The notes: generated by a model not told the origin, from the sequence alone. 64,000 nucleotides of DNA from an uncultured Clostridia bacterium (GCA_947175325.1 CAMWME010000001.1:124001-188000); one strand, 5' to 3'; numbered from the stretch's first letter, positions 1-9,818 are shown. Numbers and translations are program-made.

Positions 1-2119
1 TCCTCTGTTTTTTCTTGTCAAGGGTAATGATTACAGCCTTAACTTGCTGACCCACTTTCAGAACGTCCGACGGGTGTTTAATAAATCTGTCGGTAATTTC
101 CGAAATATGCACGAGTCCGTCTTGGTGTACGCCGATGTCAACGAACGCACCGAAGTCAATAACGTTACGCACGGTGCCCTCTACTATCATCCCGACTTCG
201 AGGTCCTCGATGCTCATAATGTCTTTTCTGAGCTGTCTTTGGGGAAGGCTGTCGCGGATATCTCTGCCGGGTTTAACAAGCTCGGAAATAATATCGTTCA
301 TCGTCGCCTTGTCAAGTCCGCAGTATTCTGCTGCTTTATCTTCGCCGTACTCCTTAACTTTTTGAGGAAGCTCGGCAAGCTTTCTGTCCTTAACGTCCTT
401 ATCGGTGTAACCGAAAAGCGAAAGAAGTTTTTCCGCCTTGTCGTACGACTCGGGGTGAACCGCTGTGTTGTCCATTATGTTTTTGCCGTCGGGAATTCTG
501 AGGAAGCCCGCGCACTGCTCGTATGCCTTTGCGCCGAGCTTAGATACCTTCAAAAGCTGTGAACGCGAAGTGAATTTGCCGTTCTCTTCACGGTAAGTTA
601 CTATGTTTTTAGCAATACCCGCATTAAGCCCAGCAACGTACTTCAAAAGCGAAACGCTTGCCGTGTTAAGGTCAACGCCTACGCTGTTAACGCAATCTTC
701 CAATACGCCGCCGAGAACGCTATCCAGCCTCTTTTTGTCCATATCGTGCTGATATTGACCGACGCCTATGGACTTGGGGTCGATTTTGATAAGCTCTGCA
801 AGCGGGTCTTGAAGTCTTCTCGCAATGGAAATTGCCGAACGACGGGTCAAGTCATAGTCGGGGAATTCTTCCACAGCAAGAGGGCTTGCGGAATAAACGG
901 ACGCGCCCGCCTCGCTTACTACGGCATAAGATACGCCGTCGATTTCTTTAAGAAGGTCTGCAACGAAGATTTCCGTTTCCTTGCTTGCCGTGCCGTTACC
1001 TATTGAAATTATGTTTACCTTGTGCTTTTTGATAAGGTCCTTCATTATGACCTTAGCACCCTCGATATCGTTCTTGGGGGGCACGGGGTAAATAACGCCT
1101 ACGTCAAGCACTTTGCCCGTTTCGTCTACGACTGCAACCTTGCAGCCCGTTCTGTACGCGGGGTCAAGGCCCAAAGTAACTTTACCTTTTACGGGCGGCT
1201 GTAACAACAGAGGGCGAAGGTTTACTTCGAACATCTTTATTGCTTGCTCACTTGCTCTGTCGGTCAAAATTGCGCGCACTTCACGCTCGATTGAGGGCTG
1301 GATAAGTCTATCGTAGCCGTCGTCTGCCGCCTCTTCGATAAGCTTAGCGCAGTCTGCGTTGCCGTTGGGTTTTAAGTATTTTGCCATACATACGCGCTTT
1401 GCGATGTCGGGGTTGAAGTAAATTTTGGCTTTAAGGCACTCTTCCTTTTCGCCGCGGTTAATTGCAAGAATTCTGTGGTTCTTAATTTCGGGGATAATTT
1501 CGGAATAGTCGGCGTACATGGCGTAAGTGCCTTTTTCGTCGTCCTTAACCATTTTAACTTGCATTTCGCCGTGGTTTTCCAAAAGTGAACGAAGCTTCTT
1601 TCTAAGCTCTGCGTTATCGGAAATAATTTCTGCAATTATATCCTTTGCGCCGGCAATAGCGTCCTCAACGGTTGCAACGCCCTTTTCTTCGTTGATATAT
1701 TTCTCTGCTTCTTTATAAGGGTCGCCCTCTTGCGCCAAAATGAACTCGGCAAGGGGCTGCAAGCCCTTTTCAATAGCGACGGAAGCCCTCGTCTTTTTCT
1801 TCTGCTTGTAGGGGCGGTAAATATCTTCAACTTCCGTCATAGTCTGCGCGGCGTCGATAGCGGCTTGAATTTCTTCCGTCATCTTGCCTTGCTCTGTAAT
1901 AGAATTCGCAACTTCTTGCTTGCGCTTTTCAAGGTTCTTCAGATACTCGTATCTGTCGTTCAGCGCACGCAAAACCTGGTCGTCAATAGCGCCCGTCATT
2001 TCCTTTCTGTAACGCGCAATGAAAGGAATGGTGTTGCCCTCGTCCAAAAGCTGCAAAATGTTGCGAACGTGGTCGGGGCGCAAGTTAAATTCTTCTGTCA
2101 ACTGTTGTGAAATTTCCAT
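1..2119 (-). CDS. tex: Tex-family RNA-binding transcription accessory protein, 3' end cut by window
   Basis: Tex proteins bind nucleic acid in the cytoplasm and are linked to transcription and RNA handling. The start ATG is at 2119. The N-terminus carries the family signature IPFIARYRKEMTG at about residues 28-40. The middle has the YqgF-like segment (TLGLDPAYRTGCKVAVVD) and the DLTRRSAISIARRLQDPL region. Helix-hairpin-helix motifs follow, and an S1 domain (GTVRNVIDFGAFVDIGVHQDGL) lies near the window edge. 706 codons are present and the frame runs off base 1 inside the S1 domain, so only the last few dozen residues are missing. The start overlaps the stop of the upstream alkylation-repair gene by one base (TAATG), which indicates translational coupling. 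Confidence 0.95.
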   Translation of the reverse strand, partial: MEISQQLTEEFNLRPDHVRNILQLLDEGNTIPFIARYRKEMTGAIDDQVLRALNDRYEYLKNLEKRKQEVANSITEQGKMTEEIQAAIDAAQTMTEVEDIYRPYKQKKKTRASVAIEKGLQPLAEFILAQEGDPYKEAEKYINEEKGVATVEDAIAGAKDIIAEIISDNAELRKKLRSLLENHGEMQVKMVKDDEKGTYAMYADYSEIIPEIKNHRILAINRGEKEECLKAKIYFNPDIAKRVCMAKYLKPNGNADCAKLIEEAADDGYDRLIQPSIEREVRAILTDRASEQAIKMFEVNLRPLLLQPPVKGKVTLGLDPAYRTGCKVAVVDETGKVLDVGVIYPVPPKNDIEGAKVIMKDLIKKHKVNIISIGNGTASKETEIFVADLLKEIDGVSYAVVSEAGASVYSASPLAVEEFPDYDLTRRSAISIARRLQDPLAELIKIDPKSIGVGQYQHDMDKKRLDSVLGGVLEDCVNSVGVDLNTASVSLLKYVAGLNAGIAKNIVTYREENGKFTSRSQLLKVSKLGAKAYEQCAGFLRIPDGKNIMDNTAVHPESYDKAEKLLSLFGYTDKDVKDRKLAELPQKVKEYGEDKAAEYCGLDKATMNDIISELVKPGRDIRDSLPQRQLRKDIMSIEDLEVGMIVEGTVRNVIDFGAFVDIGVHQDGLVHISEITDRFIKHPSDVLKVGQQVKAVIITLDKKKQR

Positions 2120-2832
2120 TATATTTTTAACCCTTTTAAATATGTTTTTTGTTCGGCGGTGAGCCTATAACTCTCACACGCCTTTTGAATTGCCTTGTTG
2201 TGTGTCTTTATATCAACTTCCATTCCTTTGTTGTAGGCTTCGGAAGTTTGAATCAAAAATTTAACCGTTTCGTCGTAAAATTTAATTATAAGTTCCGCAA
2301 GCAACCACGCCGCCGCCATATGTACGTAATAATATTCGTCCGTATCGACTTCTGTAATTATTTGAAGTAAATCATAATAATACTTCTCTTCAACGTAAAA
2401 ATGAAGTAGCGTGGTCAGCACAAACCGTTGATAAAACTCTTTATCTTCTCCTTGATACGTATAGATAAACGGCAAAAATTCGTCTTTGTGCTTTGCAATA
2501 CACTTCGGAGTAAAGCAGTCGCAAGTCGCCCAGTTATCAATCAAAGCTACGCATCTGTCAACGTAGTTTGTAAACTCGTCCCACTTTAAGTAAGAAACAG
2601 CAGTCAGTTTTATAAAAGTTACTTCGTAATACTCGTCGGGGAAGCTTAACAGCTCGTCCACGCAATTTATGTATTTCTTCGCAAGCTTGCGAAGCTGCGG
2701 GACGCGAACGCCCAAAACGTGTATGCTATCGTTCTTTAAAAGCCGTTTATGAAACGCCGCATATTCGGGCTCTGCATACGATTTAATTTCTTCCAAAAAC
2801 TCGGGATAGGGTATCAAGCCATTCCTCTTCAA
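2119..2832 (-). CDS. DNA alkylation repair protein (AlkD-like, HEAT-repeat glycosylase)
   Basis: AlkD-family enzymes remove N3/N7-alkylated purines using a HEAT-like helical solenoid. The protein is all-helical and shows family landmarks: EPEYAAFHKRLL, a VLGVRVPQLRKLAKK stretch, and DNWATCDCFTPK with the conserved W and D of the substrate pocket. The length of about 235 aa is typical. The open frame begins with TTG at 2832, 50 bases inside the upstream glycosylase gene. A second TTG at 2817 is preceded by AGAGGAA at good distance and gives an N-terminus (IPYPEFLEEIKSYAEPEY) that fits the family better, so the true start is uncertain. It forms a repair pair with its neighbour and is coupled to tex. 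Confidence 0.88.
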   Translation of the reverse strand: MKRNGLIPYPEFLEEIKSYAEPEYAAFHKRLLKNDSIHVLGVRVPQLRKLAKKYINCVDELLSFPDEYYEVTFIKLTAVSYLKWDEFTNYVDRCVALIDNWATCDCFTPKCIAKHKDEFLPFIYTYQGEDKEFYQRFVLTTLLHFYVEEKYYYDLLQIITEVDTDEYYYVHMAAAWLLAELIIKFYDETVKFLIQTSEAYNKGMEVDIKTHNKAIQKACESYRLTAEQKTYLKGLKI

Positions 2833-3268
2833 TAAATCTCGTATTTGCGGGGCTTGTGGACGGCAAACGCACGAACGGCACGTCCACGTCGCCGAAATTC
2901 TGCGTAAATATTTCCGCCGCCTTACTGCCGTTTAATATTATATAATTTATTTTCGAGTTTTGCAATAACTTTTTGATATCTGCTACTTTGAAATTTTTTA
3001 TCTTACTGTCTTGCGAGCCTACGATTTCACATTCCGTAACCATATCCCAAAGCGCAATTTTCCGTCTTTTAAGAAAGTCTTTCTTCCCGTCTACACTCAA
3101 AGGCACTTGCTCGCCGAAAAACCCGCAGACGGTCTTCCAAAATCGGTTTTGCTTGTTACCGTAATAGAACTCCACTTGTCGGCTTTTCACAGAAGGGAAG
3201 CTACCGAGTATCAAAAGACGGCTGTTTTCGTCGTAAAACGGCTCAAAGCCGTACTTAATTTCACCCAT
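2783..3268 (-). CDS. DNA-deoxyinosine glycosylase (uracil-DNA glycosylase superfamily)
   Basis: The 161-aa protein has the UDG-superfamily fold signature of the hypoxanthine-DNA glycosylase (family 6) group. The motif LLILGSFPSVKS lies near the N-terminus, then YYGNKQNRFWKTV, ALWDMVTECEIVGSQD, YIILNGSKAAEIF and a C-terminal LPSTSPAN motif that supplies the second active-site loop. It probably excises deaminated adenine (hypoxanthine), and perhaps uracil, from DNA. It overlaps the AlkD-like gene downstream, so two base-excision glycosylases are translated together. Substrate choice cannot be read from sequence alone. Confidence 0.85.
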   Translation of the reverse strand: MGEIKYGFEPFYDENSRLLILGSFPSVKSRQVEFYYGNKQNRFWKTVCGFFGEQVPLSVDGKKDFLKRRKIALWDMVTECEIVGSQDSKIKNFKVADIKKLLQNSKINYIILNGSKAAEIFTQNFGDVDVPFVRLPSTSPANTRFIEEEWLDTLSRVFGRN

Positions 3269-3269
3269 A

Positions 3270-4502
3270 TTAAAGCGGTTTATCGACCGCGCCGACGAGA
3301 GCTATTGCCTTGTGTTTGTCGTCGAAGTTCATATCTACCGCGTCGAGAACTTCATCCAAGGTTACTGCGTTTAACTTGTTTACTCTGTCCTCAAAGTCAT
3401 AGACTTTGCCATTGTACAGCATTTCTTTTCCGAATAAAAGCATCTGCGAGCTCGTGCTTTCTTGCGAGAAAATCGAAGAAGATAAAAGCTGTTCCTTGCC
3501 GCGCACGAACTCTTCCTTTGAAATATTTTTCCTCTTTATATCTGCTATACAGTTATAAATCGCGTCAACCGACTGCTTGTACTTTTCGGCGTTTACGCCC
3601 GCATAGACGGATAGAGCGCCCGTTTCGGCATAAGTTGAAACGTAAGAATATACTGTATAGGCGAGTCCGAGCTCTTCTCTTACCGTCTGGAACAATCGTG
3701 AGGATACTCCCCCGCCCAAAATCACGTTCATAATCTGCGTTGCGTCGTAATGCTTATCGTATCTCTTTACCGAGGGGAAAGCTATTCCTATATGAACTTG
3801 CTCTATATCCTTGTGCTTATAAACCGATTTTCCTTGAAGTTCAACCTTAACGTCACTTCGTTTGCAGCACCTTCTTTCAAGGTTGGAAAAGTATTTTAAA
3901 ACAAGCTCCTCTGCAAGGTTGACATCAATGTTGCCCGCCATTGAAATTACGATGTTATCGGGAACGTAGTGCTTGTCCATATAGTCCTTAACGTCGGCCT
4001 TGGTAAAGCCGGATACGTTCTTTTTCGGACCCAAGATATTTCTGCCGTAGCCTTTGTCGCCGAAATATGCGTTTGCAAGCAAATCGAGGCACAAATCGTC
4101 GGGCGTGTCCTCGTTCATATTTATTTCTTCGATAATTACGCCCTTTTCCTTTGCCATCTCGTCCTCGGGGAAAGTGCTTTCAAGGAAAATATCTGCAAGA
4201 ATTTCAAACGCCTCTGCCGCGTGTCCCGTAGTCGATTTTGCATAATAGCAAGTCATGTCCTTGCCGGTAAACGCATTCATCTGAGCACCTATTCTGTCCA
4301 TTTCGTCGGAAATCTGGAAAGAAGTGCGCTTTTTTGTGCCTTTGAACATCATATGCTCGATAAAATGCGAAATCCCGTCCTCTCTGTCGCTCTCTTGCGA
4401 GGCGCCCGTGTGAACGAGAATTCCCATAGTTACGGACATAAGTCCGTCCATTTTGTTTACTATAAGTTTAAGACCGTTGTCAAGTGTTTTAAAGTGTACC
4501 AT
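3270..4502 (-). CDS. M16-family zinc metalloprotease (YmxG/MlpA-like)
   Basis: Processing-peptidase-type protease of 410 aa. The inverted zinc motif HFIEH is at about residues 46-50 in DGISHFIEHMMFKGT. The downstream acidic ligand region is present (EKGVIIEEINM), as is the C-terminal half with the conserved R/Y pair (GGGVSSRLFQTVREELGLAY). The start ATG has a good GGAGA ribosome site and overlaps the stop of the upstream deacetylase gene (TAATG). In Bacillus the homologous pair ylxY-mlpA is also adjacent, so the order is conserved. The natural substrate is unknown. Confidence 0.93.
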   Translation of the reverse strand: MVHFKTLDNGLKLIVNKMDGLMSVTMGILVHTGASQESDREDGISHFIEHMMFKGTKKRTSFQISDEMDRIGAQMNAFTGKDMTCYYAKSTTGHAAEAFEILADIFLESTFPEDEMAKEKGVIIEEINMNEDTPDDLCLDLLANAYFGDKGYGRNILGPKKNVSGFTKADVKDYMDKHYVPDNIVISMAGNIDVNLAEELVLKYFSNLERRCCKRSDVKVELQGKSVYKHKDIEQVHIGIAFPSVKRYDKHYDATQIMNVILGGGVSSRLFQTVREELGLAYTVYSYVSTYAETGALSVYAGVNAEKYKQSVDAIYNCIADIKRKNISKEEFVRGKEQLLSSSIFSQESTSSQMLLFGKEMLYNGKVYDFEDRVNKLNAVTLDEVLDAVDMNFDDKHKAIALVGAVDKPL

Positions 4503-5206
4503 TATTCTCCTAAAATTTGAGAAACGGTTTCGGTTTTTAACCCGTTTTCTCTTATGTAATTTAATATTCTCGGAAGAGTTTTAACCGTTACGTCCTTAGG
4601 GTGCATAAGGATAAACTCTCCCGCTTTCAATTCGTCGGTTGCGCGTGAATATATCAAGTCTTCGTTACTGTCGCGCCAGTCAATAGTATCCCTTGACCAC
4701 ATTATAACCTTCATATTAAGGTAAGCGCAAGCGGAAAGCGTATTTTCGCAAAAAGCCCCCGAAGGTGGCGCAAAAAGTTCTACCTTTTGCCCGCAAATCA
4801 TTTCAAGAAGCTTCACACTCGGGCGTATTTCTTCCAAATTTGCGTCGTAGGACATTTTTGAATGGTCCTTGTGAAAATACCCGTGACTACCCATTCCGTG
4901 CCCGCGCTTGAAGATTTCGCGCACGCAGTCAACGTTATCGTCTGCCCAGCTTCCGCCGATAAAGAAGGTTGCCTTAGCCTCGTACTCGTCGAGGATATCG
5001 AGAATTTGCAAAACGTTTTCCGCGCTCTCGTACACGTTGATGGTAAGCCCTACCGCACCGCTATCCTCGTTTCCACCGTAATAAAGGTTGGTGTTTTCAT
5101 AGATAACGGCTTGCGCGTTCCCGCTGAAATAACCGATAAGCGACACGCCCGTGATTACCAAAATCAAAGTAAGATTAGTAAGTATCGTAAATAACTTGCC
5201 TTTCAA
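4502..5206 (-). CDS. YlxY-like polysaccharide deacetylase-fold protein, probably with altered active site
   Basis: The N-terminal hydrophobic segment (LTLILVITGVSLIGYF) anchors or exports a NodB-fold domain. The zinc histidine motif region survives as GSHGYFHKDHSKM. The first NodB motif, normally T-F-D-D-G with the catalytic base and a metal Asp, reads LTINVYES here, so the acidic pair is missing. Bacillus YlxY has a similarly degenerate site and also sits beside an M16 protease. The protein may bind rather than hydrolyse peptidoglycan or polysaccharide. The start is TTG at 5206 with GAGGT six bases upstream. Confidence 0.85.
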   Translation of the reverse strand: MKGKLFTILTNLTLILVITGVSLIGYFSGNAQAVIYENTNLYYGGNEDSGAVGLTINVYESAENVLQILDILDEYEAKATFFIGGSWADDNVDCVREIFKRGHGMGSHGYFHKDHSKMSYDANLEEIRPSVKLLEMICGQKVELFAPPSGAFCENTLSACAYLNMKVIMWSRDTIDWRDSNEDLIYSRATDELKAGEFILMHPKDVTVKTLPRILNYIRENGLKTETVSQILGE

Positions 5207-5282
5207 TAGTTTACCTCAAATAAAACGTTTTAATCAATTATATGATATTCCGTTTAAGGTAAGCATATTCGAAGTAACAAGT

Positions 5283-7640
5283 CTATTTTAATTTAATAAA
5301 AGTAACCCCCGTTTCGCCCTCGCCGTATTTGCCGAGGCGGAAGCTTTCCACGTTCTTGTGCCGTTTTAAGTGCTGTGAAATTGCGCTTCTCAATTTGCCA
5401 GTACCGACTCCGTGAATAACCTTTATTTCTTCCAAATTATCCGTTACCGCACGGTCAATGAAGTTATCAACCTCGTAAAGCGCTTCCTCAACCGTCATTC
5501 CCAAAACGTTTATTTCGAGAACGGGCATTGATTTGGGCAATTTTTTTACCACTTTAACGTTCTTCGGTTTAGCCTTTTCTTCACCGATAATTAGTAAATC
5601 TTTTAATTTTAAGTGCATTTTAAGGCTTCCGCACAAGACTTCCGCCTCACCCTTCGCCGCGTTGAAAGAAGCAACTTGACCTCTGCAGTCCATTGGTTTA
5701 ACGAATACGGTTATCCCCGCCTTTATATTCTGCGCCGTTGCGGGTATATAGTCCGTAATCTGCTTTTTATCTTCTTCCTCGTCAAAAGCCTTGTCTTTAA
5801 GCTTGTTTTTAAGGGTGCGGGCGGCTATTAAATCCGCCTCGTTCAGCTCTTCCTTTTTGAAAATTTCTTCGATAGCCGCAAGCATTTCTTCGGCTTGCTC
5901 GGTGCGCTCCGCAATTATTCTTCGGCTCTCCGTGCGCGCGGAACGGTTAATTTTCTCTCTTTCACGGTTAAGCTCGGCAATTTGCGCGTTCACTTTGTCA
6001 AGCTTTTCATGCCATTCAAGTTGCATAGAAGAAATTTCCGCAAGCTTTCTTTCGGCTTCTATCCTACTTTCCTCGGCGCGGCGCACTACGTTTTCAAAGC
6101 TTCTTGCGCCCTCGGATAAATATCCTTCCGCTTGTTCAAGAATTTCCACACTCATTCCAAGCCGCCTCGAAATTGCCAAGGCGTTACTTGCACCGGGCAA
6201 GCCTATTTTTATACTGTACAGAGGCTTTAAAGTGTCGGAATCGAATTCCATACTTGCGTTTTCAATTCCGCCTACGGTGTAAGCAAACTCTTTAAGCGGC
6301 GTATAGTGCGTAGTTACCACGCCCTTTGCACCGCAGTCCAAAAGGTGCTTTACCACTGCTTTTGCAATTGCTTGACCCTCGTCGGGGTTAGTGCCGCCGC
6401 CAAGCTCGTCTATAAGAACGAGGCTGTTTCCTCCCGCGTCTTCGCAAATGTTGATAATATTCGTAATATGCGAAGAAAAAGTTGATAAGCTCTCTTCAAT
6501 ACTTTGGCTGTCGCCTATATCGCAGAATACGTTTTCAAACACCCCGACCGAGCTTCCTTCCGCTGCGGGGATATAAAGCCCGCACGCCGCCATAAGGCAG
6601 AAAAGTCCGCAAGTTTTCAACGTTACGGTTTTACCGCCCGTGTTCGCGCCGCTTAAAAGCAAAAAGTTATAGTCAGCACCTAACTCAATTGATACGGGTA
6701 CCACTTTATCTTTATCAATAAGCGGGTGTCGTCCCTTCACGATATCTATATAGCCGCGGTTGTTCACTTTGGGCTTGGTGCATTTCTTATTATAGCAATA
6801 TTCGGCTTTTGCAAATCTGCTGTCAAGCTCGGCAAGAATTTCAATATCGGTGTTTAATTGACCCGCCATCGCCCCAACGCGCGTTGATAAGGCCTTTAAA
6901 ATCGCCTCTATTTCTTCGCGTTCGTCAATGGTCAGCGCAATAAGCTCGTTGTTCAGTTCAAGAATATATTCGGGCTCAATGAAGAATGTTGCACCCGTTT
7001 TGGAACGGTCGTGTATAAAGCCTTTAACGTGGGTTTTGTGTTCGGCTTTTACTGGAACCACGTATCTATCGTTTCTGATAGTTACAATCCCGTCTTGCAA
7101 AAATTCGGAATATTTGCCCGAAGCGTACTCGGCAAGCTTTTCGCGTATACGAGCGTTAAGACTTTTGATTTTTACTCTTATAGAGTAAAGTCTGTCGCTT
7201 GCCCTATCGCTTAGAGCGTCAACCGATATAATTTTTTCATAGATATCGTCTTCAAGCCCTCTGTCAAAATAAACGTTGCGGGTCAACGACTTGGTAAGCG
7301 GAAGCTCGTCTTCAAGCTTTTCAATGCAGTTATAGGCTACTCTTGCAGAGCGTAGCAGCGCCGCACAGTCCAAAAGTTCTTTACAAGAAAGAGTCGACCC
7401 CTTCTCGGCCCGCGCGAGCACTTCCGACACATCGGGAAACGCTTCAACCTTACCAACGCCGTAGGTATAAAGAAGTTTATCGCACTCCTCGGCAATATCA
7501 AGTCTGCGCCTTACCTCGCTTAAATCCGTTGAAGGCTTACACGCTAAAATAAGCGACTTGCCCTTTTCAAGCGTCGTATACTCCGCAACCGAAGCAAGGA
7601 TTTTATTAAGTTCAAGCTTTTCTAAACTTCTCTCGTCCAT
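5283..7640 (-). CDS. mutS2: MutS2 endonuclease / ribosome-rescue ATPase
   Basis: 785 aa, the usual MutS2 length. The ATPase core has Walker A (LSGANTGGKTVTLKT), a FSSHITNI signature region and Walker B (LVLIDELGGGTNPDEG). A long charged coiled coil covers about residues 510-640, and a C-terminal Smr nuclease domain contains VIHGVGTGKLRSAI. MutS2 lacks the mismatch-recognition domain of MutS. It acts in recombination suppression and, in Bacillus, in sensing collided ribosomes. It starts ATG at 7640, four bases after the U32 gene, within a run of minus-strand genes. Confidence 0.97.
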   Translation of the reverse strand: MDERSLEKLELNKILASVAEYTTLEKGKSLILACKPSTDLSEVRRRLDIAEECDKLLYTYGVGKVEAFPDVSEVLARAEKGSTLSCKELLDCAALLRSARVAYNCIEKLEDELPLTKSLTRNVYFDRGLEDDIYEKIISVDALSDRASDRLYSIRVKIKSLNARIREKLAEYASGKYSEFLQDGIVTIRNDRYVVPVKAEHKTHVKGFIHDRSKTGATFFIEPEYILELNNELIALTIDEREEIEAILKALSTRVGAMAGQLNTDIEILAELDSRFAKAEYCYNKKCTKPKVNNRGYIDIVKGRHPLIDKDKVVPVSIELGADYNFLLLSGANTGGKTVTLKTCGLFCLMAACGLYIPAAEGSSVGVFENVFCDIGDSQSIEESLSTFSSHITNIINICEDAGGNSLVLIDELGGGTNPDEGQAIAKAVVKHLLDCGAKGVVTTHYTPLKEFAYTVGGIENASMEFDSDTLKPLYSIKIGLPGASNALAISRRLGMSVEILEQAEGYLSEGARSFENVVRRAEESRIEAERKLAEISSMQLEWHEKLDKVNAQIAELNREREKINRSARTESRRIIAERTEQAEEMLAAIEEIFKKEELNEADLIAARTLKNKLKDKAFDEEEDKKQITDYIPATAQNIKAGITVFVKPMDCRGQVASFNAAKGEAEVLCGSLKMHLKLKDLLIIGEEKAKPKNVKVVKKLPKSMPVLEINVLGMTVEEALYEVDNFIDRAVTDNLEEIKVIHGVGTGKLRSAISQHLKRHKNVESFRLGKYGEGETGVTFIKLK

Positions 7641-7643
7641 AAA

Positions 7644-9818
7644 TCAAAAAACCGACTGTTCGGAATGTCCGCGTGTGTAATTTTTTAAATAATCGCGTAA
7701 AAGCTTATTGTCCTTACAAACAGCAATAAGCTTGTTGGGCTCTTTTTGCAAAGTACAATCGACAAGTGCGCCCGTATGCGTAGCGGCGGCAACGGGTGCA
7801 CAGTTGTACAATTCAAACCTACAAGCCCCAGTTTTATATCTTCTTATCGGGAATTTTCTACTGTTCTCATCGGTTAAAGTATAATTTTCACGCTTATCAC
7901 AAGTCGCGCACTTTCTTTCAAACGGGCAATAAATCAAATCCATTACCTTAATATCACCTGCAGTCAAATAAAAAGTGTTGTCGGCAGTTATGCCGTCTGC
8001 CTCGGAAAGGGTTAGCTCCTTTGAAAGCGCAATATATTTAGCATTGCAAATTGCAACGTCAACTCTGTTTGAGATATTGAAGCCCGTTCCCGCGAACAGC
8101 GGCAAATTAAGCTCCTTTGCAAGTGCAACCGAGTATAATCCGTCAGAGTAAATTCCGTCGAAGAGTGGCGCAATTTTCTTTACTTCTTCAACTTCCTTGC
8201 CCGTCAAATACGGCGGCAGAAAAAGATACTTTTCGCCGTTGAAATTTGTTGTAAGCGCGGCAATATCAGTGTTAAAATTTGACAGCTTAAGTATGCCTAT
8301 ATCCGCATTCAAATTGCATAAACTTGTGCAAATTGCCGCAATTTTTGTATTTTTACAGCTGATTTTCTGTGAAATTGTGAGGTCAAATGCGTTAGCTTTA
8401 TGAAAATTTTCAGTCAAACTTTCATAAAAATTTTTGTAAGCGTTTCTCCTTAATGCGTTAAGCTCGGATGCGGGCATAAAAACCCTGTCGGTTTCCACTG
8501 CTCCGAAACTTACGTCAAAGAGATATTTATCAATTTTTCTAAACGCATTTTTAATTTCTTCAACCGAAAGCGGACGGTTTTGCGCGCTTTCAAGCGGCTT
8601 ATCACCGCAAAATTTCACACCGTTTATAGAAACTTCCGCGTTGTTGCCGGCAAAAAGTTTAATTGCAACTTTAACCGGTAATTTACGTTCAGTAGATAAA
8701 AGCCTATCGTTAAGCGCAGTATCCGTCGTAACGAACACCTTATCGCCGTTTTTTAAACGGGCTTTGGTTGAGAGTGCAAAGCCGCCTTTTACGTCGCAAA
8801 GAAAGCTTGCACCGCCGACCTCTTCACCGCCCCTTAAAATCTTAAAACCGTCGCCTTGGATGAATTTTTGACGGCTTTGGCAGACAAATTTGCCGTTTTC
8901 CACCTTAATTACGCTTACGAATTCACCGATATGCCCTTGAACCTGAGACGAGATAAACGATTTATCTTGCCCGAAAGCAAGCCCCTTCGTGTAATTGCCG
9001 CGGTTAAAAGTGCGCTTTACATTGCTTAAATCACCCTCGTTTCCAGATTTGTCGAGTAAATTTCTGTAATATTTTACTGCAGCGGAAACGTATTCGGGGC
9101 GCCTCATTCTGCCCTCGATTTTAAAAGAAGCCACACCCGCTTCAATAAGCCTTTCAACGCTTTCCCCAACGCTTAAATCAGATAATGAAAGCCTATATGC
9201 ACTGTCTTCAAACCCTTCACGGTCGATAGAATATTTCTTTCTGCACGGCTGTTTACACTTTCCGCGGTTGCCGCTGTTTCCTCCCGCAAACGACGAAAGA
9301 TAGCACTGCCCCGAAAAACAAGTGCAAAGCGCGCCTTGAACGAAAACTTCGGTTTCTATTATTTTTGCAATTTCAACTATATCGTCAAAAGCAGTTTCAC
9401 GCGCCAAGATTACGCGGTCGAAGCCGTATTCTTTTGCTAGCTTTGCACCGTAAGCGTTGCAAACGCCCGCTTGCGTAGAAAGATGCAAAACTATTTCGGG
9501 GCAGTGTTCCTTTAAAAACTTACCCACGAATATATCCGAAATAATTATTGCGTCAGCACCTTTATTCCAAGCTTTTACAGCGGAAGTAATAAAATCTTCT
9601 AACTCCCCGTTTTTAACGAGAGTATTCATAGCAACGTAGACCTTTACACCGAATGCATGGCAATACTTTGAAATTTCTTCAAAATTTTCATAGTCGAAAT
9701 TCTCCGCAGAACTTCTTGCGGAGTATTCTTTCAACCCTAAATATATTGCGTTTGCACCGGCGTTTACTGCCGCTACTGCGCTGTTTCTATCCCCCGCTGG
9801 GGCTAAAATTTCAGACAT
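7644..9818 (-). CDS. U32-family peptidase / RlhA-like RNA hydroxylation protein
   Basis: 724 aa. It begins with the typical SEILAPAGDRNSAVAAVNAGANAIYLG, contains the U32 signature KIEGRMRRPEYVSAAVKYYR, and has the Cys-rich stretch CTCFSGQCYLSS...GKCKQPC. More cysteines lie near the C-terminus (CPFERKCATC). Proteins of this type include bacterial RlhA and TrhP, which hydroxylate rRNA or tRNA bases with prephenate-linked chemistry and may use an Fe-S cluster on such cysteines. Peptidase activity is an older annotation. It is packed four bases from mutS2 and two bases from the HAD gene, so it is part of one operon. Confidence 0.9.
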   Translation of the reverse strand: MSEILAPAGDRNSAVAAVNAGANAIYLGLKEYSARSSAENFDYENFEEISKYCHAFGVKVYVAMNTLVKNGELEDFITSAVKAWNKGADAIIISDIFVGKFLKEHCPEIVLHLSTQAGVCNAYGAKLAKEYGFDRVILARETAFDDIVEIAKIIETEVFVQGALCTCFSGQCYLSSFAGGNSGNRGKCKQPCRKKYSIDREGFEDSAYRLSLSDLSVGESVERLIEAGVASFKIEGRMRRPEYVSAAVKYYRNLLDKSGNEGDLSNVKRTFNRGNYTKGLAFGQDKSFISSQVQGHIGEFVSVIKVENGKFVCQSRQKFIQGDGFKILRGGEEVGGASFLCDVKGGFALSTKARLKNGDKVFVTTDTALNDRLLSTERKLPVKVAIKLFAGNNAEVSINGVKFCGDKPLESAQNRPLSVEEIKNAFRKIDKYLFDVSFGAVETDRVFMPASELNALRRNAYKNFYESLTENFHKANAFDLTISQKISCKNTKIAAICTSLCNLNADIGILKLSNFNTDIAALTTNFNGEKYLFLPPYLTGKEVEEVKKIAPLFDGIYSDGLYSVALAKELNLPLFAGTGFNISNRVDVAICNAKYIALSKELTLSEADGITADNTFYLTAGDIKVMDLIYCPFERKCATCDKRENYTLTDENSRKFPIRRYKTGACRFELYNCAPVAAATHTGALVDCTLQKEPNKLIAVCKDNKLLRDYLKNYTRGHSEQSVF

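Noticed and set aside
3011-3733. 240-codon plus-strand frame opposite the glycosylase and M16 genes
   Set aside because: Arg/Leu-rich antisense shadow of well-supported genes on the other strand; no ribosome site.
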